DNA of 47,314 bases, taken from an uncultured SAR86 cluster bacterium (GTDB lineage: Bacteria > Pseudomonadota > Gammaproteobacteria > Magnimaribacterales > D2472). Positions 17,439-26,130 of this stretch are shown here, in pieces (the first letter of the stretch is position 1; the number at the start of each line of letters is the position of its first letter). The stretch lies in NCBI GenBank assembly GCA_902512655.1, contig CABXJR010000004.1, positions 1 through 47,314 of the forward strand, given 5' to 3'. The notes beneath the pieces were generated by a model. The model saw only the letters and a list, made by a program, of their open reading frames with translations, did not search any database and was not told the DNA's origin. Made by a program: the position numbers and the translations under genes.

Positions 17439-17998
17439 ATATTTAAAAAATTTTTAATTAATTGCATGCCATGATCAGTATCTATGGATTCAGGATGAAA
17501 TTGAACACCAAATATAGGTCTAGACACATGCTCTACTCCCATAATGATTGTGGGCTCATCAATAATCGTAGATATAACCTTTAAGTCTTTGGGTAAAGTT
17601 GAACTATCAATTATGAGGCTATGGTATCTGACCACTGAGTATGGGTTAGGAATATCTTGAAATAATGCGGAATCAGAATGATTAATAGAAGATTTTTTAC
17701 CATGAAAGACTTCAGGAGCCTTAATGATTTTAGCTCCAAATGCTGCACCAATTGATTGATGGCCTAAGCAGACTCCTAATAATGGAACTTGGGATTCTTG
17801 AACAATCTCTACAGAAATTCCCGCTTCCTTTGGAGAGCAGGGACCAGGAGAAATAACAATTTTTTCTGGATTGAGGGAATGAATTTCAGTGATAGTTAGT
17901 TCATCGTTTCTTTTTACCAAAACCTCATAATTGCACTCTCCAATATAATGAACCAAGTTGTAAGTAAAAGAGTCGTAGTTATCAATGATTAGAATCAT
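17435..17998 (-). CDS. trpG: anthranilate synthase glutamine amidotransferase subunit
   Basis: 187 residues, class I glutamine amidotransferase that supplies ammonia to TrpE. The catalytic Cys77 lies in LLGVCLGHQSIG and the His/Glu pair in VQFHPES; the oxyanion region is ISPGPCSPKEAG. PabA is the close paralogue, and in many bacteria one protein serves both TrpE and PabB; its position between trpE and trpD favours TrpG, perhaps shared. Overlaps trpE and trpD by four bases each. Confidence 0.94.
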   Translation of the reverse strand: MILIIDNYDSFTYNLVHYIGECNYEVLVKRNDELTITEIHSLNPEKIVISPGPCSPKEAGISVEIVQESQVPLLGVCLGHQSIGAAFGAKIIKAPEVFHGKKSSINHSDSALFQDIPNPYSVVRYHSLIIDSSTLPKDLKVISTIIDEPTIIMGVEHVSRPIFGVQFHPESIDTDHGMQLIKNFLNI

Positions 17999-19461
17999 GA
18001 GATCATCTCCATCGCATCCATGAATACTTTAGATTTTTGCCTACACTCTAACCATTCATTTTCAGGAATAGAATCAGCAACCACTCCTGCCCCTGCTCCT
18101 ACATGAATTCTTTTATCCTTAATTACGGCAGTTCTTATTGCTATGGCTGTATCCATATTTCCATTCCATCCTATGTAACCTATTGCTCCACCATATATGC
18201 CTCTTGAGCTTGGTTCTAATTCATTAATTATTTCCATTGCTCTAATTTTAGGAGCGCCCGATAATGTTCCTGCCGGCAAGGAAGCCTTAAGCACATCAAA
18301 ATAACTTAATCCAGAAGCGATTTTTCCCATCACATTCGAAACAATATGCATAACATGGGAATATTTTTCAATGGTCATTTTATCCGTCACAAGAACTGAG
18401 CCAATTTCAGAAACTCGTCCCACATCATTTCTCCCAAGATCAATAAGCATTAGATGCTCGGCTATTTCTTTTGGATCATTGAGTAGGTCATCTTCATTGA
18501 GTTTGTCTTCTTCAGGATTTTCTCCCCTTTTTCTAGTTCCCGCCAAAGGCCTTAAGTTAATTTCATTATCTTCAAGTCTTACTAAAATCTCAGGAGATGC
18601 TCCAACTATCTGGCATTCATCTAAATCTAAAAAATACATGTACGGAGAAGGATTTAATTCGCGTATTGCTTTATATAAATTAAAGGGATCGTTATCAAAG
18701 TTAGCTGAAAAATCCTGCGCTAATACAACTTGCATCACATCGCCTTCTGCAATGTAATTTTTGATAGTATTTACAGCATCACAATATCCTTCTTTAGTAA
18801 AATTTGATTCAAACTCAAAACAATTTGTAATTGGTTTAAATTCTTTAGCTTCACTCTCTGCCTGCGTGGTTAATATTTTCTCAATATCATCTAATTTAGA
18901 TTGAGCAAATTCATATGTCATGTTTTCAAGATTCGCATTAAAAATAATTTGAGTTGAGTTATTTAAATTATCAAAAATGATTAGTTGCTCTGCTTTAACA
19001 AGCATAATATCTGGCATATGCTCTTGAAACTTAGAGTCTTTACCAGGCAACGATGCTATTTTACTCTCAGCATATTGGGCGCTTTCATAAGCAAAAAATC
19101 CTATATAGCCTCCATGAAATCTTGGTAAATTTTCAATGTTGGGCGAGCGATTTTTTGAGATAATTTTTTCAATTGCTTGCAGGGGATTTTTAGCTTCAAA
19201 CATATCCCTACTTCCATCAATGATTGTTTCAATTCTTTTTCCAGAAATTTTAATTGTGTCAATACAGCCAAATCCAATGATTGAATATTGGGCCCACCTA
19301 TCTCCGCCTTCGACTGATTCAAACAAAAAATTATTTTGTTGATCAGCTATCTTTGAATATAAAGACAGGGGAGATTCACCAGGAGCCACGATCTCCCTAC
19401 TCATCGGCAATACTGTGTAATCAGCATCTTTAAAATTTTTGTATTCTGTATTTGTGATCAT
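17995..19461 (-). CDS. trpE: anthranilate synthase component I
   Basis: 488 residues, converting chorismate plus ammonia to anthranilate. The N-terminal FLFESVEGGDRWAQYSIIG contains the tryptophan-feedback region of the family. The chorismate-binding C-terminal half shows SPYMYFLD, LRPLAGTRKRGENPEED, LIDLGRNDVGRV and PAGTLSGAPKIRAMEI. It follows the DUF192 gene after only 12 bases, so there is no room for a classical trp leader peptide and attenuator; regulation is probably by feedback inhibition and by the promoter of the upstream genes. Confidence 0.97.
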   Translation of the reverse strand: MITNTEYKNFKDADYTVLPMSREIVAPGESPLSLYSKIADQQNNFLFESVEGGDRWAQYSIIGFGCIDTIKISGKRIETIIDGSRDMFEAKNPLQAIEKIISKNRSPNIENLPRFHGGYIGFFAYESAQYAESKIASLPGKDSKFQEHMPDIMLVKAEQLIIFDNLNNSTQIIFNANLENMTYEFAQSKLDDIEKILTTQAESEAKEFKPITNCFEFESNFTKEGYCDAVNTIKNYIAEGDVMQVVLAQDFSANFDNDPFNLYKAIRELNPSPYMYFLDLDECQIVGASPEILVRLEDNEINLRPLAGTRKRGENPEEDKLNEDDLLNDPKEIAEHLMLIDLGRNDVGRVSEIGSVLVTDKMTIEKYSHVMHIVSNVMGKIASGLSYFDVLKASLPAGTLSGAPKIRAMEIINELEPSSRGIYGGAIGYIGWNGNMDTAIAIRTAVIKDKRIHVGAGAGVVADSIPENEWLECRQKSKVFMDAMEMIS

Positions 19462-19473
19462 GAGTTTTCTTAA

Positions 19474-19902
19474 TTAAAGATTGGTTTTATCTCCAACTGA
19501 AATTTTATTACTTGCAAACCATCCCTGATTAACTTCTACTGCCATTCTAACGTTCTGCATGGAGCAGACTGAGTCCTCCGAGAATGGGACCATATCATAA
19601 ATCTCTAAAATTCTGCCGTCAGATGAGAGATAAGCAACGCTGAGCGGCAGTGAAGTGTTTTTCATCCACATGCATTGTTTCTTGCTTGATGGCCAAATAA
19701 AGAGCATGCCAGTATTTTCTTCTAAGTGAGCTTGATTCATTAAGCCTCTTCGCCTTGCAGCATCAGTATTAGAAATAATTAAATTTAACTTTGCATTTTT
19801 ACCTTCAAAACTCATCTCCAACGCAGCAAAAGAAATTGCAGAAAATGAAATTAATGAGAGATTAAGTAATTTTTTGACGGAAGCTTTGAATTGTTTTCTC
19901 AT
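19474..19902 (-). CDS. DUF192 family secreted protein
   Basis: 142 residues from ATG 19902. The track frame opens further upstream inside rpe, but MRKQFKASVKKLLNLSLISFSAISFA is a plain signal peptide and marks the real start. The mature part carries the DUF192 signature: RRRGLMNQAHLEENTGMLFIW, then CMWMKNTSLPLSVAYL, and VEVNQGWF. Function is unknown for the family. It overlaps the rpe 3' end by 41 bases and precedes trpE by 12 bases, so it is likely co-transcribed with both. Confidence 0.85.
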   Translation of the reverse strand: MRKQFKASVKKLLNLSLISFSAISFAALEMSFEGKNAKLNLIISNTDAARRRGLMNQAHLEENTGMLFIWPSSKKQCMWMKNTSLPLSVAYLSSDGRILEIYDMVPFSEDSVCSMQNVRMAVEVNQGWFASNKISVGDKTNL

Positions 19903-20542
19903 AATCTGATGATCCAAAAATAGCAGAACCTGCCACAAAAACATTTGCTCCTGCTTCCGAAACTCTTGAGATAGTTTCGTTATTGATGCCGCCATCAACT
20001 TCTAAGAATATCTGATGATCTTGTTGATCAATAAGTTTTTTTGCTTCAGCAATCTTTTCAATCGTATCTTCGATAAATTCTTGACCGCCAAAGCCAGGAT
20101 AAACACTCATTAACAAGATAAGATCTATTTCGCCAATGACATCTTGTAGCACAGATAGGGATGTATCTGGATTAATTGCGATACCAACTTTACTTCCGCA
20201 CTGCTTAATAATATTGATAGTCTCAACCACGTTATTCACGGCTTCGGGATGAAAACTAATGAGATCTGCGCCAGCATCTGCAAAACTCTTAGCCAATTCA
20301 TTTACAGGAGTAATCATTAAATGAACGTCTATAAAATCTTTTATGCCATCATCTCTTAATGACCTACATACCATTGGACCAACTGTAAGATTAGGTACAT
20401 AGTGATTATCCATTACATCAAAATGTATCCAATCTGCACCAGCTTGCATTACAGAATTTACCTCTTCTCCAAGTCGAGCAAAATTTGCTGATAAGATCGA
20501 AGGCGCTATCAAAGAATTAGAATTCATTTCCTTAATTTTCAT
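19862..20542 (-). CDS. rpe: ribulose-phosphate 3-epimerase
   Basis: 226 residues, TIM barrel interconverting ribulose-5-phosphate and xylulose-5-phosphate. Motifs: IAPSILSANFARLGEEV, DWIHFDVMDNHYVPNLTVGP (metal His/Asp), DVHLMI, LLMSVYPGFGGQEF, LEVDGGINNETI and FVAGSAIFGS. The first ATG at 20542 overlaps murU by 11 bases; a second ATG at 20527 (MNSNSLIAPS) just after the murU stop is an equally good start. Next to trpE, as in the pseudomonad rpe-gph-trpE order, although gph is missing here. Confidence 0.97.
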   Translation of the reverse strand: MKIKEMNSNSLIAPSILSANFARLGEEVNSVMQAGADWIHFDVMDNHYVPNLTVGPMVCRSLRDDGIKDFIDVHLMITPVNELAKSFADAGADLISFHPEAVNNVVETINIIKQCGSKVGIAINPDTSLSVLQDVIGEIDLILLMSVYPGFGGQEFIEDTIEKIAEAKKLIDQQDHQIFLEVDGGINNETISRVSEAGANVFVAGSAIFGSSDYEKTIQSFRQKIT

Positions 20543-21203
20543 CTTTTAAAACTTTCCTTGCAAGCTTTAATCTATCCTCAGTTCCAACATCAATCCACAA
20601 TGAATCATCAAAATGAGCAGAAACCATAGATTTTGCGATCAAAGGCTTCAAGATGGTATTCCAGAGATCAAATGGATACTTTCTTGATAGGTGCGCATCT
20701 AAAATCTTTGGGTTGAGTACAGATATTCCTGAATAAGTAAAATCATTTATTCCATCATTTATAAAAACGGAGTTTACTTTCATTGAGAAATCTCCTCTTT
20801 GGTTGTGCTCAGGATTTTTCACCGCAACTAAATGAGCCACCTCAACAGTTGCAGGTAATTGATGAAAAGATAAGTCAAAAATAATATCTGCTGTTGAAAG
20901 TATAAAGGGGTCGTTCCCTAAAAAATTCTTTGCATTAACCAATGCCCCGCCCGTTCCATAAGGAAAAGGTTCATCTATAAAAATCATTTTAGATATTGCA
21001 TCAATTGATTGAAGAGATTCCTTGATCTGATCTCCAAGATAAGAGATATTAATTACAAATTCACTGACTCCAAAAGCAATTAACTGATTTATCGATCGCT
21101 CTATCAATGAGATTCCACCTACATCTATAAGTGGTTTGGGTAACTTCTCTGTTATAGGCCTCAGTCTTGAACCAAGCCCCGCTGCTAAAATCATGGCTTT
21201 CAT
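20532..21203 (-). CDS. murU: N-acetylmuramate-1-phosphate uridylyltransferase MurU
   Basis: 223 residues, nucleotidyltransferase with the sugar-phosphate signature MILAAGLGSRLRPITEKLPKP, then GTGGALVNAK and ILSTADIIFDL. MurU turns MurNAc-1-phosphate into UDP-MurNAc in the muropeptide recycling route that bypasses de novo MurNAc synthesis. The assignment rests on the four-base overlap with amgK and the nearby lptD, the known pseudomonad arrangement; sequence alone would say nucleotidyltransferase. Confidence 0.88.
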   Translation of the reverse strand: MKAMILAAGLGSRLRPITEKLPKPLIDVGGISLIERSINQLIAFGVSEFVINISYLGDQIKESLQSIDAISKMIFIDEPFPYGTGGALVNAKNFLGNDPFILSTADIIFDLSFHQLPATVEVAHLVAVKNPEHNQRGDFSMKVNSVFINDGINDFTYSGISVLNPKILDAHLSRKYPFDLWNTILKPLIAKSMVSAHFDDSLWIDVGTEDRLKLARKVLKDEN

Positions 21204-22198
21204 AAATTTGCCAATTTATCTTCTAATGTTTGCGAGACATTATCAATAAGAAAATTTGCCAAACTTACTTGGTTTAATTCCTTGGATATTATTGCTGTGT
21301 TCATCACTATTTGAGGTAAATCATTCATTCTGAATGAACGATTTAACCTCAGATAAAGTGCGGTTAGGGTTCCCATGATCCTTAAATTCCTTTGCAGGCC
21401 TCCCCATAAGGTTGCACTAAAAATATCTTCTGCAGATAGGTCATAAACGGAAAGCTCTGAAAAACTCATGCAATATTTTTTTATTGTATCAATCTTACAA
21501 GGAATATAGTGATCGATCAGAATCCCTGCTAAATCAATCCCTATTGGTCCAAAACACATATCTTGAAAGTCAATTAATGCAAGTTCGCCATTTTCTAAAA
21601 GGTGAATATTTCTTCTTTCGAAATCAAAATGACAGTTAGTCCATTGTTGATCCATTATTTGAGGCCTCATATCGACATAAAGATCTTTGTACCCATCAAA
21701 CATCTCTAGGCCAAGGAATTCCTTACAAAAAACTTTTGAAAATCTTTTTGAATGCGATTCTAAACCCATCCAAAAAGTTGAGTGCAAATCAACATGCTTG
21801 GATTGATGCATTTGATTAAGAAGTTCTAGGGATAAATTAACTAGCTTATCTTGTTGATAAAAATTTTTTTCATCAATCAAAGAATAATCTCCAAGGTCTT
21901 CTATTAAAGTTAAATTTCTATCAATATCATACTGGAAGATCTTGGGAGCTCGAACATTACAGTCTGATAGTTCTTTCGCCCTATTGATAAAAACTAATTG
22001 GCCGTTCACTGGCCTATCATCATAAGAAATTACATAGGAGCATTCTTTAGAAGCAACTCTAAAATATTTCCTTCCGCTTGCCTCTAATTTCAGAGGCTCT
22101 AATGATGTTAGATTTTCATCAAAAGATTGAGCATACTTAAGAATATTGGCTTTTGAGAATTCAGCTATTTTCAATCTCCGAAGGCAAGGGGGTATCAT
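21200..22198 (-). CDS. amgK: anomeric MurNAc/GlcNAc kinase AmgK (APH fold)
   Basis: Up to 332 residues. Aminoglycoside-phosphotransferase-type kinase: an N-lobe with SGRKYFRVASKECSYVISY, the hinge LIEDLGDYSLID, the catalytic loop with HFDFERRNIHLLENG, and LIDFQDMCFGPIGIDLAGIL as the metal site. AmgK phosphorylates MurNAc at the anomeric position for MurU, which follows with a four-base overlap. The start is uncertain: the ATG at 22198 gives a 38-base overlap with the SDR gene, while a TTG at 22174 would give LKIAEFSKANI as the N-terminus. Confidence 0.88.
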   Translation of the reverse strand: MIPPCLRRLKIAEFSKANILKYAQSFDENLTSLEPLKLEASGRKYFRVASKECSYVISYDDRPVNGQLVFINRAKELSDCNVRAPKIFQYDIDRNLTLIEDLGDYSLIDEKNFYQQDKLVNLSLELLNQMHQSKHVDLHSTFWMGLESHSKRFSKVFCKEFLGLEMFDGYKDLYVDMRPQIMDQQWTNCHFDFERRNIHLLENGELALIDFQDMCFGPIGIDLAGILIDHYIPCKIDTIKKYCMSFSELSVYDLSAEDIFSATLWGGLQRNLRIMGTLTALYLRLNRSFRMNDLPQIVMNTAIISKELNQVSLANFLIDNVSQTLEDKLANL

Positions 22199-23018
22199 CT
22201 GGCAAAAAGAAATCCGGGGCTAATTCAGCAAATGGAACATCTGCGTATTTAGAAAAATCTCTTATTCCTGCATCATATAAAACTAGATCATCAATACAAA
22301 AATTGCCAGTGAAACTTGATGGATCTTTAGTAAAAATTTCGTATGCAGCATCCGCCATAATTTCTGGAGTTCTAGAAATACTCATTAATTCTTCACCGCC
22401 CAAAACATTTTTAACAGCAGCAGTTGCAATTGCAGTCCTTGGCCACAAACCATTGACACCAATGCTATCGGACTTCAATTCTTCAGCCATACCTAAGACA
22501 CACATACTCATAGTAAATTTTGCCATTGTGTATGCTAGATGAGGGCCAAACCATTTTGGTTTCATGTCTAGAGGTGGAGCTAAATTTAATATATGAGCAT
22601 TATTAGATTTTTTCAGATGCGGAATGCAATATTTGCTTACTAAATATGTTCCCCTGCCATTAATTTGATGCATTAAATCATATCGTTTCATATCTGTGTC
22701 TGGTGTGCTAGTCAGTGAGATTGCAGATGCATTGTTCACACAAATATCGATTCCGCCAAAATGACTAACGCTTTTTTCAACAGCCTCTCTAACATTAATC
22801 TCATCACGCACATCTAGAATAATGGGTAATGCTTCACCGCCTGCAGCTACAATTTCATCGGCTGCAGAGTATATGGTCCCTGGAAGCTTTGGATGCGGTT
22901 CTGCTGTTTTGGCTGCCAAAACTACCTTCGCACCATCTTTAGCTGCACGTTTCCCTATTTCAAGGCCTATTCCTCTGCTGCCACCCGTAATAAATAAGAC
23001 TCTGTCTTTTAAACTCAT
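22161..23018 (-). CDS. short-chain dehydrogenase, HSDL2-like
   Basis: 285 residues, classical SDR: NAD(P)-binding TGGSRGIGLEIG near residue 11, NNAS in the central sheet, and the catalytic YTMAK. The extended PGTIYSAADEIVAAGGEA segment and NGLWPRTAIATAAVKN resemble the hydroxysteroid-dehydrogenase-like 2 (HSDL2) group, whose substrates are probably lipid-derived but not firmly known. Serine in the usual catalytic position is unclear (HILNLAPPLD, where ISS is expected), also seen in HSDL2 relatives. First gene of the nine-gene minus unit; GGAG precedes the ATG closely. Divergent from the DsbA-fold isomerase. Confidence 0.82.
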   Translation of the reverse strand: MSLKDRVLFITGGSRGIGLEIGKRAAKDGAKVVLAAKTAEPHPKLPGTIYSAADEIVAAGGEALPIILDVRDEINVREAVEKSVSHFGGIDICVNNASAISLTSTPDTDMKRYDLMHQINGRGTYLVSKYCIPHLKKSNNAHILNLAPPLDMKPKWFGPHLAYTMAKFTMSMCVLGMAEELKSDSIGVNGLWPRTAIATAAVKNVLGGEELMSISRTPEIMADAAYEIFTKDPSSFTGNFCIDDLVLYDAGIRDFSKYADVPFAELAPDFFLPDDTPLPSEIENS

Positions 23019-23072
23019 CTCATGTCTCCAACTTTTATAATAATTATTGCTTGATGTTGCATTTTTAAACTG

Positions 23073-23100
23073 GTTGATGCAAGTTAAAGAATTATTATAA
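23073..23100 (+). promoter_or_regulatory. candidate sigma-70 promoter for the isomerase-lptD unit
   Basis: TTGATG (23073-23078) and TATAAG (23095-23100) with a 16-base spacer, 4/6 and 5/6 matches, ending 21 bases before the ATG at 23122, which has a GAGGA ribosome binding site. The same 103-base divergent gap holds an inverted TTGCAT...ATGCAA (14-base centre) overlapping the -35, a possible operator. Confidence 0.45.
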
Positions 23101-23121
23101 GCATAAGAAATGAGGACGACT

Positions 23122-23718
23122 ATGAATGTAGATTTTATTTTTGACTTTGCGAGTCCAAACGCCTACCTATGTCACAAGGCAATTCAAAATATTGAAAAAA
23201 CTCATGACATAAAATTTAATTACATTCCCTGTCTTTTAGGCGGCATCATGAAGCTGTCGAATAACCAGCCTCCTATGATTACTTTGGCTGAAATCCCTAA
23301 TAAATCAAAATATCAATTTGATACTGCTTTCAATCGATTTATGAGGGAACACAACATCACAAAATTTAAAATGAATGAGCATTTTCCTGTCAATACTATA
23401 TCCCTTATTAGAGGCGCAATAGTTGCGCAAAAAAATGATTTTTTTGATTCTTATGTTGAAATAGTCTTAAGCGGACTTTGGGAACAGTCTCTCAAACTAG
23501 ATTCCCCTGAGGCGCTTCATGAACTATTAACCAAGAATGATTGTCATGCCGATCAGGTCATTGAGGGCATTGCTAAAGATGAGACCAAAGCGGAACTAAT
23601 TGCTAATACAAGTGAAGCCGTTGAGAAAGGAGCTTTCGGAATTCCAACATTTTTCGTAGAAGAGGAAATGTTTTATGGAAAAGATACTCTAAGAGAGCTT
23701 AAAGAAATGTCTTCCTGA
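23122..23718 (+). CDS. 2-hydroxychromene-2-carboxylate isomerase-like protein (DsbA / kappa-GST fold)
   Basis: 198 residues from ATG 23122, chosen over the track ATG at 23110 because GAGGA lies six bases before it. The N-terminus VDFIFDFASPNAYLCHKAI is the glutathione-binding start of the family (serine instead of a CxxC), and the end GAFGIPTFFVEEEMFYGKDTL has the conserved cis-proline loop and FxGxD-like motif. Family members act in aromatic degradation or as glutathione transferases; no aromatic pathway is visible, so the substrate is unknown. Glutathione itself can be made here (gshB). lptD starts 11 bases later. Confidence 0.82.
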   Translation: MNVDFIFDFASPNAYLCHKAIQNIEKTHDIKFNYIPCLLGGIMKLSNNQPPMITLAEIPNKSKYQFDTAFNRFMREHNITKFKMNEHFPVNTISLIRGAIVAQKNDFFDSYVEIVLSGLWEQSLKLDSPEALHELLTKNDCHADQVIEGIAKDETKAELIANTSEAVEKGAFGIPTFFVEEEMFYGKDTLRELKEMSS

Positions 23719-23729
23719 AACCCTAATTT

Positions 23730-26051
23730 TTGAAATCTACTGAACTACAAACCCATCCAAAAAAGAGATTATTTATATTTCTTTTTATAGCTTTTGTTAA
23801 TCATCAGATAAATGCTGCTGCTTTAAATAAGCCAAGTTCATTTAATCTTCAGCCTAGTGAGGCTTGTGCAAACCCATATTATTCTAGGCTAGATGATCAA
23901 TATGAATCTGGCTCTATTGATGCTGGAAAAATAGATATTCAGTCAAATGGAGCCCTATTACTTGATGAGGATGTGTTGATTGGACTTGATGAAGGAATCA
24001 TTAATGCTTCTAGTGCAACGTATCTTCAAAATCAAAATTTTGTAAAAAATATCAAGAATGGAAAAATTTATCACTCTGAAAACTACTTCAAATTTTTGAG
24101 CGGCTCACTAGAAAAAGATTCTGGAAGATTGAAATTGGCTAAAGGAGAGACATATCTAAGAGAAAGGAATTTATTAATTCAATATCAGTCATTGGAAGGA
24201 AATTTAGGTAAAAATCTTAAATTTCAAAATACCGCCCTCACCTCTTGCAATAATAAGTCTGAGGGTTGGGAGATTGAAGCAAAAAAAATTCTTATCAGCG
24301 AGGAATCAGATCGTGGTCATATTGAAGATCTAACTCTTAAAGTCCTAAACAAAACAATTTTAAAACTACCTTACTTACCCTTTGCAGCAACAACAGAAAG
24401 ATTAAGTGGCTTTCTCGAGCCTGAATTGAGCCTTACATCTGATGGAGTTGATCTTTATTTACCTTATTTCTGGGTTTTGTCTAGAAAATCAGATCTTACA
24501 GTCGCCCCAAGAATATTGAAGGAGAGAGGAAGTGGTTTGGAGGCAAATTACAGGTATTTAACTCCATCAAATTCAAATTCTTCTAATTTTTTTGATCTAA
24601 TATTTTTTCCAAAGGATAAAGAATACAGAAAAAAGTATGCACGTGAGGACAATAACAGATGGGCATTTCGTTTAAAAGAAGAAAGAAGCTTTTCAAAAAT
24701 TACAACTGCTATTGATTGGGCAAGATCTTCTGACTCAATGGTATTACTTGATTTGCCCTCAAGTCTTACAAGTATAGCTAATCAACGAGATCATTATCTT
24801 GCACAATCAGTTTCAGTAAATATGTCGATAAATGATTTCTCAGTTAAGATTATGCGACAAGGTTTTCAAAGCTTGAATCCATTCATAACCAATGGATATA
24901 TAAAAAAACCAGAAGTAAACCTTGAGTATAAGAAATATGGTGCTTCACTTTCATATTTTGCTAAAGCGAATTATGTAGACTTTGATATAAATAAGGATAA
25001 GCATTTACCTATAAATATTAATAGGATTAATCAAACTGGAAAACGATTGATTGCAGAAATTGGAATGGAAACTCTGCATGATCTTAAGTATATTGACTTA
25101 TCAATCAAGGGGCTGCTTTTAAATAAAAAATATAGACTTAACAATGTCAAAAATAATACCAAGGCCACCTCAATCCCAACAATTGAAATAAAAATCTCCT
25201 CCTTCCTAAGGCAGTCACATGGGAAAGGCCTTGCACTTCTAGTCCCCGAGCTTCTATATCAAAAAACAAATTATAAAGATCAATCAATGGATCCTATTTT
25301 TGATCTTCATCAACAAAATTTTGGGAATTTAAATAGGTTAAATCCAAAATATTTTTATGGTAAGGACAGGGTTCCTGATACAGAGTTTTTACTTGCTAAA
25401 TTCAAGTGGCAAAAAAAGATAAATCAGGATACAAGATTAAATCTCGAATTAATTAAAAAGAATGAATTGGAATCGAGCAAAGTCTTTAATGAGATGCTTA
25501 ATAAACCTATTGAAAAAGATGGCCAAATTGGTACAAATTTATCTTATGAGAATAAGAGGGTAAGAACATATTTTGCTGGAAATTATTCCCAAAAGAGAAA
25601 TAAACTTAATTTTGGAATGACAGGCGTAGAGATTAAACTCCCAGAAACGCGCCTTAAATTTTCAAGAAACTTTCACGACAACATGCCCCTTTTAAATTAT
25701 ACAAATAAGTTGGACTACGCAGAATTCTCAATAGAAAAATTAATGTCGAATGGCTATAAATTTATCGGTGGAATAAGTAAAGATTTGGATTCCAGCAAGA
25801 ACTTAGAGACTTATTTCGGTTTTAGTTATGAGAACTGTTGTCTAGCTTTTAAACTCTACACATCAGATAAAAAATTATCTAAATATAATCTTCTTGATTT
25901 TCAATCTTTACAATTTCATGATACTAACTGGGATAAAATGATTGAAATCGAAAATAAAAGTAGGATTAATTTTGAGTTTGAGCTAAAGGGATTGACTGGT
26001 GGTAATAAAAGAATAAATAGCTTCTTCTCAAATGCTTTCTCGAACCTTTAG
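23730..26051 (+). CDS. lptD: LPS-assembly outer-membrane protein LptD
   Basis: 773 residues. It inserts lipopolysaccharide into the outer leaflet together with LptE. A signal peptide (KKRLFIFLFIAFVNHQINA) precedes an OstA/LptA-like N-terminal domain (about 50-210) and a long beta-barrel domain. All four cysteines that form the LptD disulfides in E. coli have counterparts: Cys46, Cys173, and the adjacent pair Cys703-Cys704 (ENCCLAF). The only start before the signal peptide is TTG, and no clear ribosome binding site precedes it. The lptD-surA-pdxA-rsmA-apaH order is the classical one; SurA is the chaperone that folds LptD. Confidence 0.95.
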   Translation: MKSTELQTHPKKRLFIFLFIAFVNHQINAAALNKPSSFNLQPSEACANPYYSRLDDQYESGSIDAGKIDIQSNGALLLDEDVLIGLDEGIINASSATYLQNQNFVKNIKNGKIYHSENYFKFLSGSLEKDSGRLKLAKGETYLRERNLLIQYQSLEGNLGKNLKFQNTALTSCNNKSEGWEIEAKKILISEESDRGHIEDLTLKVLNKTILKLPYLPFAATTERLSGFLEPELSLTSDGVDLYLPYFWVLSRKSDLTVAPRILKERGSGLEANYRYLTPSNSNSSNFFDLIFFPKDKEYRKKYAREDNNRWAFRLKEERSFSKITTAIDWARSSDSMVLLDLPSSLTSIANQRDHYLAQSVSVNMSINDFSVKIMRQGFQSLNPFITNGYIKKPEVNLEYKKYGASLSYFAKANYVDFDINKDKHLPININRINQTGKRLIAEIGMETLHDLKYIDLSIKGLLLNKKYRLNNVKNNTKATSIPTIEIKISSFLRQSHGKGLALLVPELLYQKTNYKDQSMDPIFDLHQQNFGNLNRLNPKYFYGKDRVPDTEFLLAKFKWQKKINQDTRLNLELIKKNELESSKVFNEMLNKPIEKDGQIGTNLSYENKRVRTYFAGNYSQKRNKLNFGMTGVEIKLPETRLKFSRNFHDNMPLLNYTNKLDYAEFSIEKLMSNGYKFIGGISKDLDSSKNLETYFGFSYENCCLAFKLYTSDKKLSKYNLLDFQSLQFHDTNWDKMIEIENKSRINFEFELKGLTGGNKRINSFFSNAFSNL

Positions 26052-26117
26052 TAAAATAAAGTATCTTAGTGATTAAATTTTCTTGATGCTCAATACCTCT
26101 GTGAACATTTAATTAAG

Positions 26118-26123
26118 TACAAT
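26118..26123 (+). promoter_or_regulatory. -10-like TACAAT 7 bases before the surA ATG
   Basis: TACAAT, seven bases, then ATG 26131; no Shine-Dalgarno sequence lies between. The 79-base gap after lptD has no convincing -35 at the right distance. One of five similar arrangements in the window. Confidence 0.3.
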
Positions 26124-26130
26124 AACCATT

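Noticed and set aside
18371-18757. 128-residue plus-strand ORF antisense to trpE
   Set aside because: Ser/Leu-rich shadow of the trpE coding strand, no supporting signals.
19462-19473. Possible trp leader/attenuator before trpE
   Set aside because: Only 12 bases separate DUF192 and trpE; no leader peptide or alternative hairpins can fit.
19902-19998. Extended N-terminus of the DUF192 protein in the ORF track
   Set aside because: The extension is the rpe coding region read in another frame; a complete signal peptide starts at the ATG at 19902.
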